Origin: Anaeropeptidivorans aminofermentans
GTDB lineage: Bacteria > Bacillota > Clostridia > Lachnospirales > UBA5962
Length of the DNA stretch: 64,000 bases
NCBI RefSeq assembly: GCF_940670685.1
Contig: NZ_OW711693.1
Span: 1,860,001 to 1,924,000, forward strand
Reading direction: 5' to 3'
Below the pieces are notes generated by a model. The model worked only from the letters and a program-made list of their open reading frames with translations, was not told the DNA's origin and ran no database searches. The position numbers and the translations under genes were made by a program. Below are positions 28,101 to 37,129 of this stretch, one piece after another. Numbering within the stretch: position 1 is the first letter of the stretch; each line of letters starts with the position of its first letter.

Positions 28101-28776
28101 GGGTAAGTTTTAATTCTTCCGCAAGGAGCATATATTTTTTAGCTGTTTTTGCCTGTTCTTCAAGAGGGCCTATTTTATCTTCTATTTCAAAAAGAATGTC
28201 CTCTACTCTTAGAATGTTTTGCCTTTCTTTTTCCAGCTTATTAAGGGCCTCGTATCTTCTGGCCTTATACTTCACGATGCCTGCTGCCTCTTCAAATAAA
28301 AGCCTTCTGTCTTCCCCTTTAGAAGAAAGCACTTCTTCTATTTTTCCCTGGCCCACGATGGAATAGCCTTCCTTGCCTATGCCCGTATCCATAAACATTT
28401 CATGAATATCCTTAAGCCTGCATACAGTGCCGTTCAGCTGATATTCGCTTTCCCCTGAACGATAGACCCTCCTTTTAATGGTGATTTCGGAATAATCAAT
28501 ATTAAGAGCTTTGTCTTCATTATCTATTGTAAGGGCAACCTCTGCAAAGCTTAAAGGCCTTCTATTTTCCGTTCCGGCAAAGATAACGTCTTCCATTTTT
28601 GCGCCTCTTAAGTTTTTAGCGCTTTGCTCCCCAAGAACCCAACGAACAGCGTCTGATATATTGCTTTTTCCGCTGCCGTTAGGTCCTACAACTGCCGTTA
28701 TGCCTTTATTAAATTCTAATTTGATTTTTTCTGGAAAGGATTTAAAGCCTGTAAGCTCTAAGCGTTTTAAATACAT
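25192..28776 (-). CDS. smc: Chromosome segregation protein SMC
   Basis: A 1194-residue ATPase that organises and segregates the chromosome with ScpAB. The N-terminal head has Walker A VGPNGSGKSNISDAVRWV and the Q-loop. Long coiled coils (about residues 170-500 and 670-1020) flank a hinge (about 515-645, with GVIGAVGEILKV and GDLFNIGGSITGG). The C-terminal head has signature LSGGERSLTAIALLFA and Walker B FCILDEIEAALDDAN. Length is standard. rnc is not adjacent upstream; instead leuS lies 90 bases away on the same strand. Confidence 0.97.
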   Translation of the reverse strand: MYLKRLELTGFKSFPEKIKLEFNKGITAVVGPNGSGKSNISDAVRWVLGEQSAKNLRGAKMEDVIFAGTENRRPLSFAEVALTIDNEDKALNIDYSEITIKRRVYRSGESEYQLNGTVCRLKDIHEMFMDTGIGKEGYSIVGQGKIEEVLSSKGEDRRLLFEEAAGIVKYKARRYEALNKLEKERQNILRVEDILFEIEDKIGPLEEQAKTAKKYMLLAEELKLTQVNIFVNEVEGFSEKIKDVDNDISNTTIQISEQNKIKEEINLEIGDLKQKEEYCEAKIQETSNLLSDLRSNTEQTENDIVLSREKINHILSNIESIEKFIQSANFSISENKKILSSIHNERASHMNQLESLKKELDEKSKAFEGFSSIMTEEEEKIEAFNASIIENMNLLSDIKGEIQKTEGLYEQLELRKESLSSEKSRTLSALKEQEKNKLEFEKEINSGESRILNIKRILETLSKEKIDLNQNKNLSKNELSKTNNALQALTSRLKVLSELECNYEGYYKSVKNILVHKKNNKNELKGVIGAVGEILKVKEGYETAIEIALSASVQNIITETEEDAKEAISFLKRSNSGRATFLPLTAIKPSSKIANKSILEESGVVGIAKDLVEYDLRFENVFSSLLERVIVVDHIDTGIRLSKKYKNAFKIVSIQGDLFNIGGSITGGSINQNSGGIFTRNREISDLKDKIKSLQSSEEKLNNTLISINKQLDAIFIQEEENKNSLHSIEIEMNSLSHKLSQAEENILSLNNSLNALIIEDKSIMDKIIEVNHAIRDKNQSKELIEEKINSIKDEIAQIQKSVSIRKLEKDERLSKITDLKVEISSIEEKIKSFDDNIKRIETDLSESEASIVKNEKDEEDKRLIIKEKETEILNLGEKIKELRENHASLSNELTLLQENKQSLKLKIEESEKNLMEQSEVLSNLKSELSRLEMKKEHINEQLRALYDNMWDNYEITYNQASKYERLDYSLNKLQSNERRLKAEIKSLGNVNIGAIEEYQLLKERYDFLTVQRNDILDAEEKLKDIIAKLSALMEERFASHFKIISDNFNTVFKEMFGGGKAYLRLTDEDNLLESGIEIIAQPPGKNLQNLSLLSGGERSLTAIALLFAIFKMKPSPFCILDEIEAALDDANVYKYADYIRTLQKNQDNTQFILITHRKAVMENADVLYGITMQEQGISKLVSVRLEDNIATTA

Positions 28777-28867
28777 AATACCCTCCCGTAGAATTATTCT
28801 AATCCTATAAACCTAAATTAAGCAGCTATCGCAGATAAACACATACAATAGCTGCCTAAACGAATTA

Positions 28868-31282
28868 TTAATTTCTAACTACGATATTTACGATTTTACC
28901 GGGAACATAGATTTCTTTTACAATACTTACGCCTTCCAGCTTTTCTCTTAAAGCTTCCTTCGCCTGTTCAATGATTACTTCTTTTGGATCGTCTGCCGAA
29001 ATGCTTAAATTCCCTCTAAGCTTTCCGTTAATCTGAAGCGCTATTTCAACGGTATCTTCCTTAAGCTTTTCTGTGAAGAACTCCGGCCAGCTCTGATCAA
29101 ATACAGTATCCTTATGACCTGTTAATTCCCATATTTCTTCCGAAATGTGAGGGGCAAAAGGTGAAAGCATAATTGTAAGGGCTTCTAAAGTTTCCATATC
29201 GATTCCGTCGTGCTTTTTAGCAAGCTCGATAATTTTATTGGTATATTCCATAAATCCGCTTACTACGGTATTTAACGTAAAATTATTGAACCTGGTAGTT
29301 ATTTCATAAATCATTTTATTTCTTACAAAGTCATATTCATTGTTTGGCTCTATGATTTTATCCTTATATTCATTTATAAGCTTCCAAAGTTTTGTTAAAT
29401 ATCGATAAACGCCGTCTATTCCTGAATCGCTCCACTCAACGTCAAGCTCCGGAGGGCCAACGAAAAGCTCATACATTCTAAGGGAATCACAGCCGTATCT
29501 TTCAAGCATATCATCAGGAGAAACATAATTTCCCTTTGATTTAGACATTTTTATACCGTCTTTATTCACCATTCCCTGATTGAAAAGCCTGATAAAAGGT
29601 TCTTCAAATTCTACGGCACCTATATCGTATAAGAATTTAGTGTAGAATCTTGCATAAAGAAGATGAAGAACGGCATGCTCTATTCCGCCGATATACATAT
29701 CCACAGGAAGCCATGCTCTAAGGCTTTCTTTAGAGGCAAACTCGTCATCATTATGAGGATCCGGATATCTTAAGAAATACCACGAGGAGCCTGCCCACTG
29801 AGGCATTGTATTTGTTTCTCTCTTTGCAGGGCCTCCGCATATAGGGCAAGTAGTATTGACCCATTCATCAATGGCGGAAAGGGGCGATTCTCCCGTATCC
29901 GTCGGCTGATAGCTTTCAACATTGGGAAGAACTACAGGAAGGTCTTCTTCAGGCACAGGAACCGTTCCGCATTTCTCGCAGTGGATAATAGGGATAGGTT
30001 CTCCCCAGTAGCGCTGCCTTGAAAATACCCAGTCTCTAAGCTTGTAATTGATTGTTTTCTTGCCGATTCCGTTTTCTTCAAGGTAGGAAGCAATTACTTC
30101 CTTTGCTTCTGTTGAAGGAATTCCATTAAAATGGGCAGAATTAATCATAATGCCTTCCTCAGTATAAGCTTCTTCAAGCTCCATATCCTGAGAACCTTCT
30201 TTTGTTATAACCTGCGTTATTTTAAGGCCGAATTTTTTGGCAAATTCAAAGTCCCTTTCGTCATGAGCGGGAACGCACATGATTGCGCCTGTTCCGTAGT
30301 CTTCAAGAACATAATCGGCAACCCAGATAGGAATTCTTTCATTATTAAGAGGATTTACTGCATATGAGCCGGTAAAGACCCCTGTTTTTTCCTTGCTTGA
30401 AACTCTGTCTACAGAGGATTTTGTGCTGGCGGCAAATACATACTCGTCAATAGCCTCTTTTTGTTCAGAGCTTGTAAGCTCGCTTACAAGCTTATGGCCT
30501 GGGGCAAGCACCATAAAAGTAGCACCGTAAAGAGTATCTGGCCTTGTGGTAAATACCTTGATACGCTTATGAAGCCCTTCTACTTCAAAATCTATCTCAG
30601 CACCGTAGCTTTTACCTATCCAGTCTGACTGCATTTTCTTTACCTTTTCAGGCCAGTCCAGTTTATCAAGGTCATTTAAAAGCCTTTCGGCGTATTTGGT
30701 AATTTTAAGCATCCACTGACGGAGCATTTTCTTTGTTACTACAGAGCCGCATCTGTCACATACGCCGTTTGTGGCTTCTTCATTGGCAAGAACAGCCTTA
30801 CATTTTGGACACCAGTTTAAAGGCATTTCTTTTTCATAGGCAAGGCCTTCCTTAAACATTTTCACAAATATCCACTGAGTCCATTTATAATAGCTTGGAT
30901 CTGTAGTATTAATTTCTTTGCTCCAGTCGAAAACAGCACTTAAATCCTTAAGCTGTCTTTTAAAGTTCTCAACACTTTCCGCCGTTGAAACAGCAGGGTG
31001 AACGCCTTGCGTAATTGCGTAATTTTCAGCAGGAAGACCAAAAGCGTCAAATCCCATGGGGTGAAGAACTTCAAATCCCTGTAATATTTTATAGCGGCTT
31101 ATGGCGTCACCTACGACATATCCTCTCCAATGGCCTACATGAAGTCCTGCTGCCGAAGGATATGGGAACATATCAAGGCAGTAATACTTGGGTTTTTTAT
31201 CATTAGGCAAATTAATAGGATTTTCTTCCCATCTCTTACGCCACTTTTTTTCGATCGCAATATGGTCGTAATGCTTGCTCAT
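28868..31282 (-). CDS. leuS: Leucyl-tRNA synthetase
   Basis: An 804-residue class I aminoacyl-tRNA synthetase. The HIGH motif is in DMFPYPSAAGLHVGHWRG, KMSKS is in DGIKMSKSKGNYV, and two Cys pairs form a zinc knuckle (CPKC ... CDRC, ~157-178). The CP1 editing domain carries TTRPDTLYGATF and DYGTGAIMCVPAHDERD. Length matches bacterial-type LeuRS. GAGAGGA precedes the ATG. No T-box leader is visible in the 186 bases upstream, which is unusual for an aminoacyl-tRNA synthetase in this group but not rare for leuS. Confidence 0.97.
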   Translation of the reverse strand: MSKHYDHIAIEKKWRKRWEENPINLPNDKKPKYYCLDMFPYPSAAGLHVGHWRGYVVGDAISRYKILQGFEVLHPMGFDAFGLPAENYAITQGVHPAVSTAESVENFKRQLKDLSAVFDWSKEINTTDPSYYKWTQWIFVKMFKEGLAYEKEMPLNWCPKCKAVLANEEATNGVCDRCGSVVTKKMLRQWMLKITKYAERLLNDLDKLDWPEKVKKMQSDWIGKSYGAEIDFEVEGLHKRIKVFTTRPDTLYGATFMVLAPGHKLVSELTSSEQKEAIDEYVFAASTKSSVDRVSSKEKTGVFTGSYAVNPLNNERIPIWVADYVLEDYGTGAIMCVPAHDERDFEFAKKFGLKITQVITKEGSQDMELEEAYTEEGIMINSAHFNGIPSTEAKEVIASYLEENGIGKKTINYKLRDWVFSRQRYWGEPIPIIHCEKCGTVPVPEEDLPVVLPNVESYQPTDTGESPLSAIDEWVNTTCPICGGPAKRETNTMPQWAGSSWYFLRYPDPHNDDEFASKESLRAWLPVDMYIGGIEHAVLHLLYARFYTKFLYDIGAVEFEEPFIRLFNQGMVNKDGIKMSKSKGNYVSPDDMLERYGCDSLRMYELFVGPPELDVEWSDSGIDGVYRYLTKLWKLINEYKDKIIEPNNEYDFVRNKMIYEITTRFNNFTLNTVVSGFMEYTNKIIELAKKHDGIDMETLEALTIMLSPFAPHISEEIWELTGHKDTVFDQSWPEFFTEKLKEDTVEIALQINGKLRGNLSISADDPKEVIIEQAKEALREKLEGVSIVKEIYVPGKIVNIVVRN

Positions 31283-31468
31283 TTAAAACGTCCTCTCTTT
31301 TAAATTGATGCTTTCATATATAATTATAAATTATTTCTTAATAAGAATAAGCTTTTATACTATACTGTTTTATCATAAATAGCCTAAAAATGCAAGAATT
31401 TCTTAATAATATGACGGCTTATGGGGCCATTATGGCAGTTCATGAATAAAAGAACAGCAATATGTAGA

Positions 31469-34400
31469 TTAATTTAAAACAGAGGTCATTTCTAAGAAAT
31501 CGTCTATGGAAAAGAGATAGATATATACTTCTTTTACTTTCATATTCATGCTTCTTTCCAAAGCCTTTTTATAGATGGAAAGCTGAACCTGATATCGTTC
31601 TTTTATTATATTAATATTATTTTTAGATATATAATCGCTTTTATAATCTACGAGAACTAATCCGTCCTCTTCTTCAAAAAAAAGGTCTATTATGCCGTGA
31701 ACAAGAAGACACCCTTCCCCATGGCCCATTAAATATGCCTCTTCAGAAGATATATCCATTACAAAGGGCATTTCTTTTTTTATGAATTTGGCTTTTCTTA
31801 TTCTTTCTGAAAGAGAACTGTTCATAAAACGATAGATCTTTTCTATGGAAATCCCATTGGCTTCTTCTTCAGAGAATATATTTTTTGCCGTAAGATTATA
31901 AATTAAATTTTTAATATCCTCTTTATTGTAAAATACTTTAAGGTCAAAATGTTCCATTAATGTATGAATTGCGGTACCCTTATCCAAGGAAGAAAGAGGT
32001 TCGCCTTGTTTAATAAAATCAGGATCCCGAAATACGGGATATGAAAAATCAGAACTTTCCTCTCCTATTTCAAATTTCTTACGGCTGTAATAATTTCTCT
32101 TTATTTCTGAAATTGAAAGCTTTGAAGGCAGAGATAAAATGTTATCATATCGATAAATCCAATTAAAGCATTCTTCCAAAGAAGCATAGGCATCTTTATC
32201 AATAAGATAATCGTTATCTTCGCAATCATGATGAAAATCTTCACGAATCAATTCATCTATATCGATTTGATAATTTACTATTTCAATTTCCCATTTTGAT
32301 AAATCGTTAAATAGCTCCAAATTCAAAGGATTATCAATATTATAGACTTCTTTTATCTTATTGAAACCATCCTTATGCCGTAAAACAGCATACATTATCA
32401 TATCCAGATAGTTAACGGCACTTAATATATATTGATGAGGTATTTTTGCATTATCAACTTGAGAAAGTTTGGACCATTTTTTTATCTGGCCTTCTGCGCC
32501 TGAGATGCTTCCTGTAATAATGAGCTTTTCCTTCGCTCTGGTTAATGCAACGTATAATATTCTAAGTTCTTCAGAATAGTTTTCCTCATGTATTTTTTCA
32601 GCTAAGGCACATTTGGCGATTGTATTGCTTTTTATTCGCATCTCCAAATCCACATATCCCGGTCCTAAGCCTAAATGGTCATGAAGAACAATATCCTGAT
32701 ATTCATCTCTTAAATTAAACTTTTTACCGCAGAAGGCAAGAAATACGATAGGAAATTCAAGGCCCTTTGATTTATGAATCGTCATTATACGAACTACATT
32801 TTCATTTTCGCTTAGAGCATTTGCACTGCCTACTTGAGTATCCCGCTTAATAATCTTCTCAATATATTTTATAAAGCTAAAAAGCCCCTTTAAGCTGGTG
32901 TTTTCAAATCTAAAGGCGTATTGCTCCAGAGCGCGTAAATTTGCCTGCCGCATGGTCCCGCCGGGCATGGCCCCTACATAATTAAAGTAATTCGTATGCC
33001 TGTAAAGCATTCCTATAAATTTTGAAACAGGCCTATATTTGCTTTCTTTTCTGAAATATTCTAAATCATCGGTAAATTTCTTTAGTTTATCATATGTATT
33101 TTTAGGTAAAGAGCTGTTTTCTTCTGAAAGTAAGGATAATATGCCGTCGTAATAATACCCGTCAGGTGACGCCATTCTTATTTGGCAAAGCTCATCGGGA
33201 TTTACCGAATAAATAGGCGAATGAAGGATTGCGGCTAAATGGATATCCTGCCTTGGGTTATCTATGATGCTTAAAAGGCTTATGATTGTGAGAACTTCAA
33301 TATTTTCAAAATATCCGCCGGAATTATCTGCATAGGCTGGTATCCCCATTTTGCTAAGCTCATCTATTAAGGTATCTGCATCACTTAAAGACCTTGTTAA
33401 GATAACGATATCTTTAAAATCAGGGTTACGGAAGCGCTCCCCTTCCCTATCCCAAATTTTTGTATCGTTTTCTCCCTTTATCATTTTAAGAATACGGCTT
33501 CCTATAGCTTTTGCTTCATATTCAACTTTATTAATATTTTCTATGATTTCATCATCGGCCGGCTCGTTTTTTGTATCGCATAAGAGTATTTCCACCGCTT
33601 CATTCGCTTCCGGGTAAGACGCCCCGTAATTCAGCCATTCATTTACATCATAGCGAACATCACCTATTTCAAGGCTCATAAGCTGCTTAAAAAGGAAATT
33701 GGAAGCGTCAAGAATGCCTTTCCTGCTTCTGAAATTGGTAGATAAATCTATCTTTTTATTATGATTGCTTATAGAATAAGCATAATATTTTTCTTTAAAT
33801 ATTTCGGGCTTTGCCCTTCGGAATTTATAAATGCTCTGCTTTAAATCCCCTACCATAAACCTATTATTTTCCCTTGAAACTAAAGAAAGAATAGCCTCTT
33901 GAATATCATTGCTGTCCTGATATTCATCTGTAAAAACCTCTTCAAACTTATCACGATACTCTTTTGAAGCTTCTTCGCTTGTGCTTAATATTTTTAGGCA
34001 GAAATGTTCAAGGTCATTAAAATCAAGAATGTTTTTTTCAAGTTTATTAAGGGCATATCTTTTTCTAAATTCCTTAATGATTTCAATCAGTTTAAGGACA
34101 TAAGGATATAAAGTACTGATATCTTTTATCTGCCCATAAGGCGGTTTGAAGAAAAATTTCTCTTTGATTTTACTGATTTCCTTCTTTATGTAATTATCCC
34201 TGATATCTTTGAAAGCCTGTTTTAAATCTTCGTCTATAGTATCAGAGGCCCTAATTGTCTGAAGGCTTGCAAAAGATATATTGGAAAATCCTTCATATAA
34301 ACTCTCAAAGCTATCTGATGCCTTTATAAGGGCTTTAATCAGCTCTATATCTGAATGAATGGCATCAGCATACTTAAGGGGTCCGTTAGGCTTATTGCAT

Positions 34401-35107
34401 ATTTCAAGGGCCATTAAAGCTTCTTCATGCAGTGCATAAAGCCTTCTTTTTACCGATTCTTTTATAATCTCTATCCATTTAATACTGTCTATATTTTTTT
34501 CTCTAATATTAAATTCTTCGGCACAGCTATCAAGCCATTTTTCAGGATATAAGCTGTTATTGGAAAATTCATATATTCGATGAATAAGGCTTTTTAATTT
34601 TTCATCTGTAAATTTATCGCTGAAAATTTCTATAAGCTCGTAAAAAATCTCATTGTTTTCTTTCTCATATTCTTCAAGGAAAATATCATTTAGTATTTCT
34701 TCCTGCATTATGCTTATTTCCGCAGTATCCCCTATTTTATAAGAAGGGTCTATGGATATAATGTGAAAATATTTTCGTATTACACTGTTACAGAAGGAAT
34801 GTATGGTGCTTATAGAGGCTTTGTTAAGTAAATTTATCTGCTTTCTCAAATGCTCGTTAAAAGGATCATTTTCCAAAGCCTTCGATAAAGCTAAAGTAAT
34901 ACGCTGTTTCATTTCATAAGCCGCAGCCTCAGTAAACGTAACAACAAGAAGCCTGTCCACGTCTACAGGGTTTTCATTGTCTTTTATTAAGTTTATAATC
35001 CTTTCTACAAGCACGGCTGTTTTTCCGCTTCCCGCCGCTGCCGATACCAAAAGATTGCAATTTCTCTGATCTATTGCCTGCTGCTGTTCAGGTGTAAATT
35101 TTACCAA
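31469..35107 (-). CDS. addA: ATP-dependent helicase/nuclease AddA
   Basis: A 1212-residue UvrD-family helicase with a C-terminal RecB-like nuclease. Together with AddB it resects double-strand breaks for recombination. Motifs: FTPEQQQAI (Q motif), Walker A SAAAGSGKTAVLVERI, motif II VFTDEYQDSND, motif V MTIHKSKGLEFPIVFL, VALTRAKEKL, and the nuclease core GIIDLFFEEE plus LVDYKSDYI. The start is TTG 35107, preceded by AAGGGG. AddB, normally directly upstream, is not here; the upstream place is taken by an unrelated 193-residue gene. Confidence 0.93.
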   Translation of the reverse strand: MVKFTPEQQQAIDQRNCNLLVSAAAGSGKTAVLVERIINLIKDNENPVDVDRLLVVTFTEAAAYEMKQRITLALSKALENDPFNEHLRKQINLLNKASISTIHSFCNSVIRKYFHIISIDPSYKIGDTAEISIMQEEILNDIFLEEYEKENNEIFYELIEIFSDKFTDEKLKSLIHRIYEFSNNSLYPEKWLDSCAEEFNIREKNIDSIKWIEIIKESVKRRLYALHEEALMALEICNKPNGPLKYADAIHSDIELIKALIKASDSFESLYEGFSNISFASLQTIRASDTIDEDLKQAFKDIRDNYIKKEISKIKEKFFFKPPYGQIKDISTLYPYVLKLIEIIKEFRKRYALNKLEKNILDFNDLEHFCLKILSTSEEASKEYRDKFEEVFTDEYQDSNDIQEAILSLVSRENNRFMVGDLKQSIYKFRRAKPEIFKEKYYAYSISNHNKKIDLSTNFRSRKGILDASNFLFKQLMSLEIGDVRYDVNEWLNYGASYPEANEAVEILLCDTKNEPADDEIIENINKVEYEAKAIGSRILKMIKGENDTKIWDREGERFRNPDFKDIVILTRSLSDADTLIDELSKMGIPAYADNSGGYFENIEVLTIISLLSIIDNPRQDIHLAAILHSPIYSVNPDELCQIRMASPDGYYYDGILSLLSEENSSLPKNTYDKLKKFTDDLEYFRKESKYRPVSKFIGMLYRHTNYFNYVGAMPGGTMRQANLRALEQYAFRFENTSLKGLFSFIKYIEKIIKRDTQVGSANALSENENVVRIMTIHKSKGLEFPIVFLAFCGKKFNLRDEYQDIVLHDHLGLGPGYVDLEMRIKSNTIAKCALAEKIHEENYSEELRILYVALTRAKEKLIITGSISGAEGQIKKWSKLSQVDNAKIPHQYILSAVNYLDMIMYAVLRHKDGFNKIKEVYNIDNPLNLELFNDLSKWEIEIVNYQIDIDELIREDFHHDCEDNDYLIDKDAYASLEECFNWIYRYDNILSLPSKLSISEIKRNYYSRKKFEIGEESSDFSYPVFRDPDFIKQGEPLSSLDKGTAIHTLMEHFDLKVFYNKEDIKNLIYNLTAKNIFSEEEANGISIEKIYRFMNSSLSERIRKAKFIKKEMPFVMDISSEEAYLMGHGEGCLLVHGIIDLFFEEEDGLVLVDYKSDYISKNNINIIKERYQVQLSIYKKALERSMNMKVKEVYIYLFSIDDFLEMTSVLN

Positions 35108-35130
35108 TTTTAAGGCCCCTTATTTTTATA

Positions 35131-35712
35131 CTAGGCGGTTTTTCTGAATTTTACGTATCTGTCGTAATTTTCCAAAAACCTCATATAAGAATTATAAAGA
35201 AAATTAGACATTAATGCAAGATTAAGGGGGCTTGGCAATTTATTTTTAAAAAGTATGGTGCAGATATATAAATTCATTTCAAGCTCCATTATGCTTGATT
35301 GGTCCATAGCTTTTCCAAAGAAATATTTTATTTTTTTGATTTCGCCCTTGCTATAATTAAAGACTTTTATCATTCCCTCTTTTACTGCTTCTTTATATTC
35401 TAAGGGCATGTCCGCATTTTTTAAAAACATAAATACGATATACATTCCTGAAACCTTATATAGCCTTGGAATGTCGGATATAATAAGACTGTTGATATTT
35501 TTATGCTGCGTATATTTTGATGCATCTTCAAGAAATATCTGGCTTTCGCTCATTATATTGCATATAATTTGAAGCATGAGGGACTTTATCTGATTATCTT
35601 TAATGTTTTCCGCCCTTATAAAATAATGATTGCCGGTATCTGTGATAAGCTCTTCAGAAGAAATCTTATATTGTTTAAGAATTTTACGGGTAATGGGATT
35701 CTTTGTTTCCAT
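35131..35712 (-). CDS. Unknown 193-residue protein upstream of addA
   Basis: A predicted mostly helical, cytoplasmic, moderately basic protein. I do not recognise a family. It has no signal peptide, clear TM segment or cysteine motif. Hydrophobic stretches such as KVSGMYIVFMFLK (about residues 88-100) look like buried helices. A strong AAAAGGAG site precedes the ATG, and addA starts 23 bases after its stop, so the two are probably co-transcribed. It sits where addB would be expected but lacks the Walker motif and the Fe-S cysteines of AddB. Confidence 0.72.
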   Translation of the reverse strand: METKNPITRKILKQYKISSEELITDTGNHYFIRAENIKDNQIKSLMLQIICNIMSESQIFLEDASKYTQHKNINSLIISDIPRLYKVSGMYIVFMFLKNADMPLEYKEAVKEGMIKVFNYSKGEIKKIKYFFGKAMDQSSIMELEMNLYICTILFKNKLPSPLNLALMSNFLYNSYMRFLENYDRYVKFRKTA

Positions 35713-35853
35713 ATTCTACCAACTCCTTTTGCTTAATACTACCATAAGACATTTTATAAGTAAATTTGATTTGTGTAATAAAATATAGTAATTTATTGTG
35801 TTTTACTTGCAAAAATACGATTAATAGATATAAATCACCATAATATTTAATGA

Positions 35854-35882
35854 TTGTTATGAAAGCCTTATAATGATAGAAT
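35854..35882 (+). promoter_or_regulatory. Candidate promoter of the rlmL-like gene
   Basis: TTGTTA (35854-35859), 17 bases, TAGAAT (35877-35882), about 60 bases before the ATG at 35943. Confidence 0.45.
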
Positions 35883-35942
35883 ATACTTAATAACGCAGTT
35901 TACAATTTTATAGAAAAATTAGAAAATATAAAGGGTGGGTTC

Positions 35943-37088
35943 ATGAAAATTAATTATATAACAACATCGACTTTCGGGCTTGAGGCTGTTGTCAAAAGAG
36001 AAGTTGAAAGGCTTGGAGGAGAAAATATAAACGTTTCCGACGGAAGGATAGACTTTTCCGGCGGAATTGAGATGATACCGAGATTTAATATGTGGCTTAG
36101 GTCTGGAGACAGGCTTCTGATTAATTTTGCGGAATTTTATGCATATACCTTTGACGAGCTTTTTGAAAAGACGAAGGCTCTTCCATGGGAAGACTGGATA
36201 ACCATAGACGGAAAGTTTACCGTAACAGGCAAATCTATCAAATCTCAGCTTTTCAGCGTATCCGACTGCCAGTCCATCGTAAAAAAGGCAATTGTGGAAC
36301 GGCTTAAACCGAAATACAATGTAGAATGGTTTGAAGAAACTGGCCCTGAATATAAGGTTCAGGTTGGGCTTTTAAAGGATAAAGTAACTTTAACCATAGA
36401 TACTACAGGACCGGGTCTTCATAAAAGAGGATACCGCCTTGACGCTGTTGTGGCCCCTTTAAAAGAAACTATTGCTGCCGCGCTGATTGATCTTTCTTAT
36501 TGGAAAAAGGACAGAATTCTTTTCGATCCTATGTGCGGTTCAGGAACCATCGCCATTGAAGCCGCCATGATCGCAAGAAATATTGCCCCTGGTCTTACAA
36601 GGGATTTTGCATCTAAATACTGGCCCCAAATTGACGAAAAAATATGGAAAGATGAAAAGTCAAAGGCCTATGCAGAAATAAACGTAGATGTGAGGCCTGA
36701 AATATATGCTTCCGATATGGATCCGAAGGCCATAGAAACGGCAAAGCATAATTCCCGTCTTGCAGGGGTTGATGATAGTATTTTCTTCGATACCAGAAAG
36801 TTCGATTCCCAAACCCCTGCCCCTGGAGATTACGGCGTCATGATTTCAAACCCTCCCTACGGGGAAAGAATAGGAACCTTAGAGGAAATGAAAGAAATTC
36901 ATAAGAATTTAGGTTTATTCCTAAAGCGAAATCCTTCATGGTCCTTATATGTAATCACTTCAAATGAAGAATTTGAAAAACAATTAGGAAAAAAGGCCGA
37001 TAAGAAAAGAAAGCTTTTTAACGGAAATGTTAAAACAGACTATTATCAATATTTTGGTCCAAGGCCTCCTAAAAATGATACTATATAG
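35943..37088 (+). CDS. rlmL: THUMP-domain class I rRNA methyltransferase (RlmL/YpsC-like)
   Basis: A 381-residue SAM-dependent methyltransferase. Residues ~1-160 hold an N-terminal ferredoxin-like/THUMP RNA-binding region. The Rossmann methyltransferase domain shows FDPMCGSGTIAIEAAMIA (SAM site) and the N-methylating motif ISNPPYGERIG. Relatives (E. coli RlmL N-terminal half, B. subtilis YpsC) make m2G in 23S rRNA. The single-domain length fits the Firmicutes form. The exact target base is inferred. GGGTGG precedes the ATG. Confidence 0.88.
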   Translation: MKINYITTSTFGLEAVVKREVERLGGENINVSDGRIDFSGGIEMIPRFNMWLRSGDRLLINFAEFYAYTFDELFEKTKALPWEDWITIDGKFTVTGKSIKSQLFSVSDCQSIVKKAIVERLKPKYNVEWFEETGPEYKVQVGLLKDKVTLTIDTTGPGLHKRGYRLDAVVAPLKETIAAALIDLSYWKKDRILFDPMCGSGTIAIEAAMIARNIAPGLTRDFASKYWPQIDEKIWKDEKSKAYAEINVDVRPEIYASDMDPKAIETAKHNSRLAGVDDSIFFDTRKFDSQTPAPGDYGVMISNPPYGERIGTLEEMKEIHKNLGLFLKRNPSWSLYVITSNEEFEKQLGKKADKKRKLFNGNVKTDYYQYFGPRPPKNDTI

Positions 37089-37102
37089 TAAATTAAACCA
37101 AC

Positions 37103-37129
37103 AAAAAAGCCCCTAAACGGGGCTTTTAT
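37103..37129. terminator. Bidirectional terminator between the rlmL-like gene and the TPR gene
   Basis: AAAAGCCCC, loop TAAAC, GGGGCTTTT with flanking A and T tracts. The stop codon of the convergent TPR gene lies within its T side. Confidence 0.85.

Noticed and set aside
31283-31468. T-box leader upstream of leuS
   Set aside because: Only 186 bases are available and no GGTGG-type antiterminator sequence or terminator was found.
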